Source: Gemmatimonadota bacterium (GTDB lineage: Bacteria; Gemmatimonadota; Gemmatimonadetes; Longimicrobiales; Longimicrobiaceae). From it: DNA of 6,142 bases. Position 1 is the stretch's first letter. Each line of letters opens with the position of its first letter. The DNA is taken from the NCBI GenBank assembly GCA_019348475.1, contig JAHWJJ010000291.1, positions 1 through 6,142 of the forward strand. The letters are read 5' to 3'. The notes under the pieces were generated by a model. The model ran no database searches. It worked only from the letters and a program-made list of their open reading frames with translations, and had not been told where the DNA came from. Below, one piece after another: positions 1 to 5,100 of the stretch. The position numbers and the translations under genes were made by a program.

Positions 1-1020
1 TGCGGCGACGGCGTCACGGACGGATCGCCCGAACGGCCGGGCACCACGCCCACCAGTCCGGTGGTGGCGTCGGTGGAGATCACGCCGGGAAGCCTGCAGC
101 TTCCCATCGACGGCAGCCGCGCGCTCAGCGCCACCGTGCGCACGCAGACCGGTGCCGTGCTTACGGGCCGGGTAGTTACCTGGAGCAGCAGCGATTCCAC
201 CGTCGTACGCGTGGACCGCGACGGCAACGCCACGGCGCTCCGGGTGGGCACGGCCACCATCACCGCCGCGCTGGAGGGACGCCAGGGGCAGTCGACCATC
301 GAGGTGCTGCCGCCCCCCGCGCCGGCCGCCGTCGCGTCCGTCGCCGTTCTGGGTGACGGCGCGGAGATGGAGCCCGGCGAGTCGCGCCAGCTGTCCGTGC
401 AGCTGCGGGCGGCGGACGGCACCCTGCTCTACGGCCGCGCCGTCACCTGGTCGAGCAGCGACAGCACCATCATCCGCGTGCATTCCGGCGGGCAGGTGCT
501 GGGGGTGAAGGGCGGCACCGCCACCATCACGGCCACCAGCGAGGGCAAGTCCGGATCGCTCACCCTGGTGATCCCCCCCTGGCTGGTGTTCGACCTGCAC
601 ACGGCGGATGCGCAGGCGCTCCCCGCGGTGCTCTCCATGACGGCCGACACCACGGACCGCACCGAGTTCGCGATGGTGGTCAAGGAGCGCCGCGTGCGGC
701 TGAGCGGCGGCCGCCTGTGGACCTCCACGGTGGACTCGCGCTACCGGCAGCGCTACGAGCTGGCGACGTGGGAGCGCACGCTCACGTACTTCAACGGCAA
801 CGTGACGGCCGCGACGGAGCAGTTGGTGTCGACGCGCACCGTCGTGGACGAGGGCGACGCGAAGATGTACGACATGTGGACGGGGCAGCCGATCTACGAG
901 TCGTGGACCTACGCGGGGCACACCTTCCGGGTGCAGCACACCGCCAGCCGCGGCCGCTGGATCAGGCAGCCCCTTCCCGGCGAGGGTGGCGCCACGTACG
1001 AGCTGATCTTCAGGAAGTGA
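1..1020 (+). CDS. Big_2 (bacterial Ig-like) domain lipoprotein, 5' end outside the window
   Basis: The frame is open from base 1 and reads C-G-D-G at its first codons, so the first codon is probably the lipidated cysteine of a lipobox whose signal peptide lies left of the window. An internal GTG at 61 is not a credible start because the frame continues upstream. Counting that Cys as 1, a Pro/Thr-rich tether (about 2-20) leads to two Ig-like Big_2 domains (about 21-103 and 111-190). Each has a V-T-W-S-S-S-D-S-T core (59-67 and 148-156) and a G-T-A-T-I-T-A strand, a period of about 89 residues. The last 150 residues form an unrecognised, strand-rich, aromatic domain ending E-L-I-F-R-K. Big_2 domains occur in cell-surface and adhesion proteins, so an exported, membrane-anchored, ligand- or surface-binding role is inferred. 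The gene stands alone on the plus strand and is followed by a hairpin terminator candidate. The substrate is unknown. Confidence 0.85.
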   Translation, partial: CGDGVTDGSPERPGTTPTSPVVASVEITPGSLQLPIDGSRALSATVRTQTGAVLTGRVVTWSSSDSTVVRVDRDGNATALRVGTATITAALEGRQGQSTIEVLPPPAPAAVASVAVLGDGAEMEPGESRQLSVQLRAADGTLLYGRAVTWSSSDSTIIRVHSGGQVLGVKGGTATITATSEGKSGSLTLVIPPWLVFDLHTADAQALPAVLSMTADTTDRTEFAMVVKERRVRLSGGRLWTSTVDSRYRQRYELATWERTLTYFNGNVTAATEQLVSTRTVVDEGDAKMYDMWTGQPIYESWTYAGHTFRVQHTASRGRWIRQPLPGEGGATYELIFRK

Positions 1021-1047
1021 TCCCGGCGGCAGCCGCCGCCCGCATGA

Positions 1048-1087
1048 CGAACGGCCCGCCCCGGCATCACGCCAGGCGGGCCGTTCG
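1048..1087 (+). terminator. GC-rich hairpin after the Big_2 gene
   Basis: A perfect 13-bp inverted repeat pairs 1048-1060 with 1075-1087 (arm CGAACGGCCCGCC). The 14-nt loop can pair further (GGC 1063-1065 with GCC 1071-1073). It lies 28 bp after the stop codon. There is no T-tract on either side, so it may be a U-less, GC-rich terminator or an mRNA 3'-end stabiliser. The symmetry would allow action on either strand. Confidence 0.6.
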
Positions 1088-1150
1088 GCTCGGAACTCCG
1101 CTCGTGCACGGCGGCGGGCACTCTGCCGGCCCCCTGCGGTAGCTTGTGCT

Positions 1151-1180
1151 CGCACCTCCCCCGAAACTGCCGGGGGTGCG
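1151..1180. repeat. small GC hairpin at the left edge of the repeat cluster
   Basis: CGCAC (1151-1155) pairs with GTGCG (1176-1180). CCCCG (1159-1163) pairs with CGGGG (1171-1175) inside it, with a 3-nt bulge. The right arm also serves as the left outer arm of the next, larger palindrome, so two alternative folds compete. No coding potential is seen. Confidence 0.45.
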
Positions 1181-1257
1181 AACCCCGCCTCCATCTCCCT
1201 TCCCCCACGCAGTTTGTGGCGGAGGGGCCGGGGATGGGGGGCGGCCGGCGCTCGCAC
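1176..1257. repeat. palindromic repeat element, copy A (about 82 bp)
   Basis: The outer arms GTGCGA (1176-1181) and TCGCAC (1252-1257) are perfectly complementary. Middle arms 1185-1196 and 1232-1244 pair with a bulge. The core is a 12-bp hairpin, 1197-1208 with 1216-1227, with one C-C mismatch, one G-T pair and a GCAGTTT loop. The core and right half recur almost identically at 1432-1488. This is the architecture of REP/REPIN-type interspersed palindromes, but no transposase lies in the window and genome copy number cannot be seen. Confidence 0.65.
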
Positions 1258-1365
1258 CACGCCCTCGCAATACGCGCGATCTCACCTGCGCTGGCGGCTG
1301 GGGCGCCGCCCTCGTGGCATGCTGACCGGCATCCTGCCGCCCGCGGAGGGCCCCCTCTCCCCCGG

Positions 1366-1396
1366 CCCCTCTCCCCCGCTGCACGGGGGAAAGGGG
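1366..1396. repeat. palindromic repeat element, hairpin B
   Basis: Arm 1366-1378 pairs with 1384-1396 over 13 positions with one mismatch, around a CTGCA loop. It belongs to the same C-rich/G-rich style as copies A and C (CCCCTCTCCCCC against GGGGGAAAGGGG) but differs in loop and flanks, so it is probably a related subfamily. It sits 35 bp left of copy C, and the two may form a composite unit. Confidence 0.55.
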
Positions 1397-1431
1397 AGAA
1401 CTTCGACTCGGTTGCGCGCGCTGCTGCTCCG

Positions 1432-1488
1432 CTCCCTTCCGCCACGCACTTTGTGGGGGAAGGGCCGGGGATGGGGGGGCGGCCGGCC
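1432..1488. repeat. palindromic repeat element, copy C (direct repeat of A)
   Basis: The core hairpin pairs 1434-1445 with 1453-1464 with a single G-G mismatch and a GCACTTT loop. From CTCCCTTCC through the G-rich right half it matches 1195-1250 in the same orientation with only a few substitutions and one extra G. The right outer arm of copy A (TCGCAC) is not retained. Substitutions within arms differ between copies, so they are diverged family members rather than a recent duplication. Confidence 0.65.
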
Positions 1489-1530
1489 CACACACCACGG
1501 TCAGCCCCGGCTTCGGCTGCTCACACCTCG

Positions 1531-1548
1531 ATGGGTCAAATAACCCAT
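1531..1548. promoter_or_regulatory. operator-like palindrome upstream of the small gene
   Basis: ATGGGT (1531-1536) and ACCCAT (1543-1548) form a perfect 6-bp inverted repeat around an A/T-rich CAAATA spacer. It marks the abrupt change from GC-rich repeats to more A/T-rich DNA, 95 bp before the ATG at 1644. Its symmetry resembles a dimeric regulator site. A possible -10 (TATCCT, 1570-1575) lies downstream, but no good -35 is seen. Regulator identity is unknown. Confidence 0.25.
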
Positions 1549-1632
1549 GTATGCGCCAGGGCAATGAAGTATCCTGTTGCGCACCGAGCGGCGATGCTCC
1601 CGCACCCGGCCTGACGCTGAACCGCGCAACCC

Positions 1633-1637
1633 AGGAA
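1633..1637 (+). promoter_or_regulatory. ribosome binding site of the 54-residue protein
   Basis: AGGAA lies 6 nt before the ATG at 1644. It decides the start: the in-frame ATG at 1551 has no comparable motif and would add 31 residues lacking the character of the rest. Confidence 0.55.
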
Positions 1638-1643
1638 CCGACC

Positions 1644-1808
1644 ATGACCTCCGAAGCATACAACCGCCGCAGCACCGACCACGGCTACGTTGCCCGCACG
1701 CGCTCCACCATTCAGGCCCTGCGCAAGGTCCTGGGCCTGCTCCCCGTGAGCGAGTCGCTGCAGTCGCTGTCGCACTGGCGCCGCCGGCCGGGCAAGAGCG
1801 AGTCGTAA
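1644..1808 (+). CDS. small basic protein of unknown function (54 aa)
   Basis: The ATG at 1644 follows an AGGAA Shine-Dalgarno at good spacing, and the frame ends in TAA at 1806. The product is hydrophilic at its start (MTSEAYNRRSTDHG), has a predicted amphipathic segment with alternating basic and aliphatic residues around 18-34 (R-S-T-I-Q-A-L-R-K-V-L-G-L-L), and ends in a basic tail (H-W-R-R-R-P-G-K-S-E-S). It has no signal peptide, transmembrane helix or cysteine. I do not recognise the family. A hairpin terminator directly follows, so it looks like an independent monocistronic unit, which supports it being a real gene despite its size. Nucleic-acid or membrane-surface binding would fit the charge but is speculation. 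An alternative start at ATG 1551 (85 aa) is less likely. Confidence 0.6.
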   Translation: MTSEAYNRRSTDHGYVARTRSTIQALRKVLGLLPVSESLQSLSHWRRRPGKSES

Positions 1809-1841
1809 AGGCGGACCTCCGGCGGAGGGATGACGAGAATC

Positions 1842-1881
1842 GGCGGCGGGTCGCTTCGGGTGCGGTCCGCCGCCTTCGTTT
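1842..1881 (+). terminator. intrinsic terminator of the small gene
   Basis: GGCGGCGG (1842-1849) pairs with CCGCCGCC (1867-1874). The stem continues inward with two G-U pairs and three further pairs to a 7-nt TTCGGGT loop, and TTCGTTT follows. It begins 33 bp after the stop codon. It sits between convergent genes. On the minus strand the trailing sequence is GATTCTCG, so it may also weakly stop transcripts of the propeller lipoprotein gene. Confidence 0.65.
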
Positions 1882-1936
1882 ACACGCTGCTCATGGATCT
1901 CCGGCCGTATTCACGCGCACTATGGACGGTGTGCCT

Positions 1937-3112
1937 TCAGCCGGCATCTGCCGCGAGGCTGAGGTAGACCGTAACCTGCGCGCTGGCGGCATCAACGATC
2001 ACCAAATCCGCCTTGCCGTCCCGGTTCAGGTCCGCGGCGGCCACGCCCCACGGGTGGGTGCCGCCGGCGAGGCGCGCCGTGCGGATCGAGGCGCCGCCGA
2101 GCAGCACCAGCACTTCGCGTGACTGGTAGCTGGTGATGACGACGTCCTGCACGCCGTCGCCGTCCACGTCTCCCGACGCGGCCTTCTTTCCGCCCGGCGC
2201 GGCGGTGAACGGCGACCCCGCCGCCGCGCGGAAGCCGCCGCGCCCGTCGCCCAGGTGCACGTCCACGCGCGACGAGCCCTCGTCCAAGGCCGCGACCACG
2301 TTCAGCCGACCGTCGCCGTTCACGTCCGCCAGCTCGACGGCGAAGGGTGCTTCCGCGCCCAGCGGCGGCGCGAGGGTAAACGCCAGGCGCGCCGGGTCCG
2401 CGTTCAGCAGGATACCGACGGAGGCGGGGTTGGGGGTGACCAGGTCGGGGCGGCCGTCGCCGTTCAGGTCTCCGACGGCCATGCCGCGATAGGGATCCCC
2501 GCCGGCCGGCACCAGCGTCCCCGGCGACGTGAACGCTCCGCCGCCCGTGCCGCGCAGGAGCAGCAGCCCCTCGCCCGCGCGGTGGTCCACGACCAGGTCC
2601 ACGTGCCCGTCGCCGTCCAGGTCCGCGGCCCGCACGGCGTGCGGATGCGGACGCGCGCCGATGCGCAGCGGAGAGTTGGCGGCGGGGCGAAATCCACCGC
2701 TGCCGTCGCCGGACAGGATGGTCAGGTAGTCGGTCTCGTGGTTCGCGGCCACGATGTCGACCGTCCCGTTGCCGTCCACGTCGGCCAGCGCCATCCCCTC
2801 CGGGTTCTCGCCCGCGGGGATGCGGCCCAGGCTCGTCATCCCGCCCCGGCCGTCGCCGCGAAACACGGCCAGGTGCCGCTCGCCGGTGGATACCACCAGG
2901 TCCACGTGCCCGTCGCCGTCCAGGTCCCCCGCGACCACGTCCGACGACCCCTCGCCCACCGTCAGGGTGCGCCGCTCGAACACCGCCTCGCCGATGCGCA
3001 CGGTGTCCGCAGTGGCTGCGTCCGCGCGCGACGCTTCAGCGCGCGATGCCTCGACGCCGCACGCGGCCAGCAGGGCAAGCACAGGAAGAACCACAGCGTA
3101 GCGAGGGATCAT
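1937..3112 (-). CDS. FG-GAP/VCBS-repeat beta-propeller lipoprotein
   Basis: From the ATG at 3112 the product is 391 aa. It starts with a lipoprotein signal (MIPRYAVVLPVLALLAAC) whose lipobox L-A-A-C gives a lipidated Cys at 18, followed by an Ala/Ser/Glu/Arg-rich tether with a short EASRA duplication. Seven calcium-loop motifs of the D-x-D-G-D-G-x-x-D type follow at about residues 63, 111, 164, 215, 263, 315 and 361, spaced 46-53 residues. Most blades also carry a G-D-G-x-G-G-F signature. Seven equal repeats fit one closed seven-bladed integrin-alpha-like propeller. Loop 5 (D-V-N-G-D-G-R-L-N) lost its last Asp and loop 7 (D-L-N-R-D-G) has Arg in place of Gly, so those two sites may bind calcium poorly. 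The protein is membrane-anchored and probably binds a protein or glycan; no catalytic motif is visible. An in-frame GTG at 3127 would add five residues; neither start has a clear Shine-Dalgarno. It is the last gene of the minus-strand run. Confidence 0.85.
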   Translation of the reverse strand: MIPRYAVVLPVLALLAACGVEASRAEASRADAATADTVRIGEAVFERRTLTVGEGSSDVVAGDLDGDGHVDLVVSTGERHLAVFRGDGRGGMTSLGRIPAGENPEGMALADVDGNGTVDIVAANHETDYLTILSGDGSGGFRPAANSPLRIGARPHPHAVRAADLDGDGHVDLVVDHRAGEGLLLLRGTGGGAFTSPGTLVPAGGDPYRGMAVGDLNGDGRPDLVTPNPASVGILLNADPARLAFTLAPPLGAEAPFAVELADVNGDGRLNVVAALDEGSSRVDVHLGDGRGGFRAAAGSPFTAAPGGKKAASGDVDGDGVQDVVITSYQSREVLVLLGGASIRTARLAGGTHPWGVAAADLNRDGKADLVIVDAASAQVTVYLSLAADAG

Positions 3113-3158
3113 GAAGTAGCGCGTCACCAGGAGGGCTGAACGGCGGCTCAGGGCTCCG

Positions 3159-3176
3159 AAAGCAGGTCAAACCTGC
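3159..3176 (-). terminator. short hairpin over the Uma2 stop codon
   Basis: On the minus strand GCAGGT-TTG-ACCTGC is a perfect 6-bp stem with a 3-nt loop (3176 to 3162), directly followed by TTT (3161-3159). The Uma2 TGA (3169-3167) lies inside it. Form and position suggest a weak intrinsic terminator or attenuator between the Uma2 and propeller genes. The stem and T-run are short, so read-through is likely. Confidence 0.4.
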
Positions 3177-3796
3177 GGCGCGGCGCCGGCGGCGGGGAAC
3201 TCCACGCGGTCGTAGATGTCGCTGGGCCGCAGGGTGCACGAGAGGGAGGAGATGACGAGCGCGGCATCAGGTCCGCTCACTTCGGTAAGCACCCACGAAT
3301 CGCCCTCACGGCGGTAGTGCTCGATGCGCCGGGTGTCCTGCGCGATCAGCACGTACTCCCGGAGCGATTCCAGCCGCCGGTAGTGCGCGAATTTCTCACC
3401 CCGGTCGTAGCGCTCGGTGGAAGGCGAGAGGACCTCGATGATGACCGCGGGATTCAGCAGGCTATCGACCTCCGCGTCTTCGAAGCGTGGTTCCTCGCAC
3501 AGCCCGATCACGTCCGGGTACGTGTACATCCCCGTGCGCTCCACCTTCACGCGCATGTCGCTCACGTAAACTTCACACGCCCGGCCGCGCAGCTGGGTCC
3601 GAAGCTCCGAAACGGTGTTCCCCGCAATCAGGTTGTGCACGCGGCTCGCACCGGCTCTCGCGTATACGTGGCCGTTGATGTACTCGCTCTTCTCCGCGGC
3701 CTTCCGCTCCGCGGCGAGGTAATCGGCGGGTGTTACGTACGGCAGTGCAGGCGGCGGCATCACAGGCTCGGCAGCAGGGAAGTCACGGACCGGCAT
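3167..3796 (-). CDS. Uma2 family (DUF820) restriction-endonuclease-fold protein
   Basis: A 209-aa protein from the ATG at 3796 (MPVRDFPAAEP). It shows the Uma2/DUF820 pattern: Y-x-T-P-A-D-Y-L-A-A-E-R near 20-31, S-E-Y-I-N-G-H-V-Y at 37-45, Y-P-D-V at 93-96, I-I-E-V-L-S-P-S-T at 119-127, Y-D-R-G-E-K-F-A-H-Y-R at 130-140, and E-Y-V-L-I at 147-151. D95, E121 and K135 are candidate PD-(D/E)xK active-site residues, and E38 may contribute. The family has a nuclease fold but its biological role is not settled; it is often expanded in cyanobacteria and other environmental bacteria. The frame extends 29 residues upstream to 3883, but that part overlaps the preceding gene and is unlike the family, so it was excluded. 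ATG 3760 is an alternative start. The 41-bp gap from the upstream gene suggests co-transcription. A hairpin covers its stop codon. Confidence 0.88.
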   Translation of the reverse strand: MPVRDFPAAEPVMPPPALPYVTPADYLAAERKAAEKSEYINGHVYARAGASRVHNLIAGNTVSELRTQLRGRACEVYVSDMRVKVERTGMYTYPDVIGLCEEPRFEDAEVDSLLNPAVIIEVLSPSTERYDRGEKFAHYRRLESLREYVLIAQDTRRIEHYRREGDSWVLTEVSGPDAALVISSLSCTLRPSDIYDRVEFPAAGAAPQV

Positions 3797-3837
3797 CGAC
3801 GGACGATCTCGTAAACGTGCGCTAGGGCTGCTGTGCC

Positions 3838-4437
3838 TCATTCGGCCGCCGAGGCGAGAGCACCCTTGAAGATGCACAGGCAATCTTCGGCCTCCGGCGG
3901 GCTGAGGCGCCGAAAGGCGGGTGGCAGTTCCTCCATTGCGAGACTTTCACGGCGGTGATTCAGTCCCAGCGCACGGGCGCCCTGCGCCGTCCCGGCGTGG
4001 AGATACACGCGAGTTGGCTTTAATCCAAGGTGTGCGCCCAGACGCGTGGCTACATCGTATACAGCGAGCACGCCGATGCCATGAATACCCAACAACTCAC
4101 GACGGACGATCTCATGCAGCCGAGCGAAGGTGGGGGAGGCGGCAAGCTCCGCCGCGCAGGCTTGCAGATTTCGTTCGCCCTCAGCCAATACGCTGCGGGG
4201 GATTCGGCATTGGTGCGGATGCCGCTTTCCGTTTGGTGATATACAGAGCCCCGCGTGCTTGATCGCGTCTGTCAATGAGAGGCGGTGAAAGAACTCGATT
4301 TCCTGCGCAGCATCGCGCCGGTAGAAGCGGATATACGCATCGACTACCTCTTCGCACGCTGCGGTCTCGCCTGTCGTGGGCCGTCCGCAGGTGGGAAGTG
4401 GGGCGCAACCCGTCCGGCGAGAAGCTTTGCGTCTCAT
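3838..4437 (-). CDS. helix-hairpin-helix-like protein of unknown function
   Basis: A 199-aa protein starting at ATG 4437, fixed by an AGGAG motif five bases upstream that overlaps the stop of the response regulator. The first 28 residues are basic and Cys-containing and look poorly structured. Residues 70-80 read GKRHPHQCRIP. Residues 115-135 (E-L-L-G-I-H-G-I-G-V-L-A-V-Y-D-V-A-T-R-L-G) resemble a helix-hairpin-helix with its GIxGIG turn, as in HhH DNA-binding and DNA-glycosylase proteins. A striking V-Y-L-H-A-G-T-x-x-G-A-R-A-L block follows (144-157), then L-S-P-P-E-A-E-D-C-L-C-I-F-K near the end (178-191). I cannot name the family. The HhH suggests a nucleic-acid role, but the segment is short and no glycosylase Asp or FeS cluster is evident. 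The gene is visibly more A/T-rich than its regulator neighbour, hinting at separate origin. It contains eight cysteines, uncommon for this size. Its coupling to the regulator suggests co-expression. Confidence 0.75.
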   Translation of the reverse strand: MRRKASRRTGCAPLPTCGRPTTGETAACEEVVDAYIRFYRRDAAQEIEFFHRLSLTDAIKHAGLCISPNGKRHPHQCRIPRSVLAEGERNLQACAAELAASPTFARLHEIVRRELLGIHGIGVLAVYDVATRLGAHLGLKPTRVYLHAGTAQGARALGLNHRRESLAMEELPPAFRRLSPPEAEDCLCIFKGALASAAE

Positions 4438-4442
4438 GGCCG

Positions 4443-4447
4443 CTCCT
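4443..4447 (-). promoter_or_regulatory. Shine-Dalgarno overlapping the regulator stop codon
   Basis: On the minus strand the sequence TAGGAGCGGCCATG merges the regulator stop (TAG, 4448-4446) with AGGAG (4447-4443), five bases before the ATG at 4437. This sets the start of the helix-hairpin-helix gene and indicates translational coupling by terminating ribosomes. Confidence 0.7.
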
Positions 4448-5090
4448 ACCCCTGCGCGTACAGCATGGCGCCGACCGCGGCTCGGGAGGAGACGCCCAGC
4501 TTGCCCAGCACCTGCTCCGTGTGGTTGCGGGCGGTGTAGTAGCTCATCTCCAGGCGTGTGGCGATCTCGGCGTTGCTGCACCCCTCCGCCAGCAGCCGCA
4601 CCACCTCCGTCTGCCGGGCGGTCAGGCCGTACCGCTCGCGGAGGGCCGCGTCGCTCAGCGGGCCGGACGTGGGCGCGGCGTCGGACGCGGCGGCGCTGGA
4701 CGCCGCCGGGGCAGGGAACGCGGCGGGGGCGGCGCGGCGGAGCAGGGCGCCGATGCGGGCCATCAGCTCCAAAATGCTGAACGGCTTGGTCACGTAGTCG
4801 TCCGCGCCCAGGCGAAAGCCCTGCAGCTTGTCCGCCTCCTCGCGCCGCGCGGAAAGGATGAGCACCGGCGTCTGCACGCCGCGCTCACGAAGCTCCCGCA
4901 GCACCTCGTAGCCGTCGCGGTCCGGCAGCCCCAGGTCCAGCACGATCAGCTCGGGCCTGTCGCTGGTCGCCACGGCCAGCGCGTGCGCCGCCTTGGTGGC
5001 CAGCGACACCTGGTATCCGTCGTACTCCAGGCTGCGCTGAAGGCCTTCGGCGATGTCGAGGCTGTCTTCGACCACGAGGATGCGGGTCAT
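4446..5090 (-). CDS. response regulator, REC plus LuxR-type HTH (NarL/FixJ class)
   Basis: A 214-aa cytoplasmic transcription factor from ATG 5090 (MTRILVVEDS). The receiver domain (about 1-118) has the acidic pair E8-D9, phospho-acceptor D52 in V-L-D-L-G-L-P-D, S80 and K102 (T-K-P-F), all expected residues. An Ala/Pro/Ser linker (119-145) joins a LuxR/GerE helix-turn-helix (about 154-210: L-T-A-R-Q-T-E-V-V-R-L-L-A-E-G, then S-N-A-E-I-A-T-R-L and K-L-G-V-S-S-R-A-A-V). Phosphorylation of D52 by the upstream histidine kinase should control DNA binding; targets are unknown. The start is chosen because the receiver begins exactly there. The frame is open for 46 codons upstream through the octanucleotide tract, but only TTG codons precede and the peptide is repetitive. 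No Shine-Dalgarno precedes ATG 5090; the leader is pyrimidine-rich, so initiation may depend on coupling or an unstructured leader. The next gene starts 8 bp after its stop. Confidence 0.92.
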   Translation of the reverse strand: MTRILVVEDSLDIAEGLQRSLEYDGYQVSLATKAAHALAVATSDRPELIVLDLGLPDRDGYEVLRELRERGVQTPVLILSARREEADKLQGFRLGADDYVTKPFSILELMARIGALLRRAAPAAFPAPAASSAAASDAAPTSGPLSDAALRERYGLTARQTEVVRLLAEGCSNAEIATRLEMSYYTARNHTEQVLGKLGVSSRAAVGAMLYAQG

Positions 5091-5100
5091 CTGCGGCGGC

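Larger units (their letters stand above)
1090..1640. other. non-coding repeat-bearing intergenic region
   Basis: This stretch of about 550 bp separates the Big_2 lipoprotein from the small protein gene. It contains four GC hairpins (1151-1180, 1176-1257, 1366-1396, 1432-1488) and an ATGGGT/ACCCAT palindrome at 1531-1548. Open frames crossing it on both strands are low-complexity Pro/Arg/Gly/Ala strings that follow the repeats and have no recognisable domain, so none is called. Base composition becomes clearly more A/T-rich after about 1530, fitting a promoter region for the gene at 1644. Confidence 0.6.

Noticed and set aside
1261..1345. GGCGGC/GCCGCC mini-hairpin at 1293-1310
   Set aside because: Short and expected by chance at this GC content; no link to a gene or repeat family.
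1546..1575. Sigma-70 promoter with -10 TATCCT at 1570-1575
   Set aside because: No recognisable -35 at the right spacing and no extended -10, so not listed as a promoter.
1144..1614. Plus-strand 156-codon frame through the palindromic repeats
   Set aside because: Its coding content is the repeat copies themselves; no ribosome site, no domain, and other frames are open in parallel.
1067..1675. Overlapping minus-strand frames across the repeat region (also 909-1493)
   Set aside because: Low-complexity Pro/Arg/Gly/Ala peptides produced by C-rich/G-rich palindromes, with several frames open at once and no domain.
2255..3139. Long plus-strand open frame (294 codons) opposite the propeller gene
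   Set aside because: It is the antisense of the repeat-rich FG-GAP gene; its peptide is Val/Arg/His/Gln-rich with periodicity matching the calcium loops and no domain.
3797..3883. 29-residue N-terminal extension of Uma2
   Set aside because: It overlaps the 3' end of the upstream gene, and its sequence is unlike family N-termini.
4438..4581. 48-residue extension of the HhH-like protein into the regulator gene
   Set aside because: It is a frame shadow of the LuxR domain; the AGGAG motif clearly sets ATG 4437.
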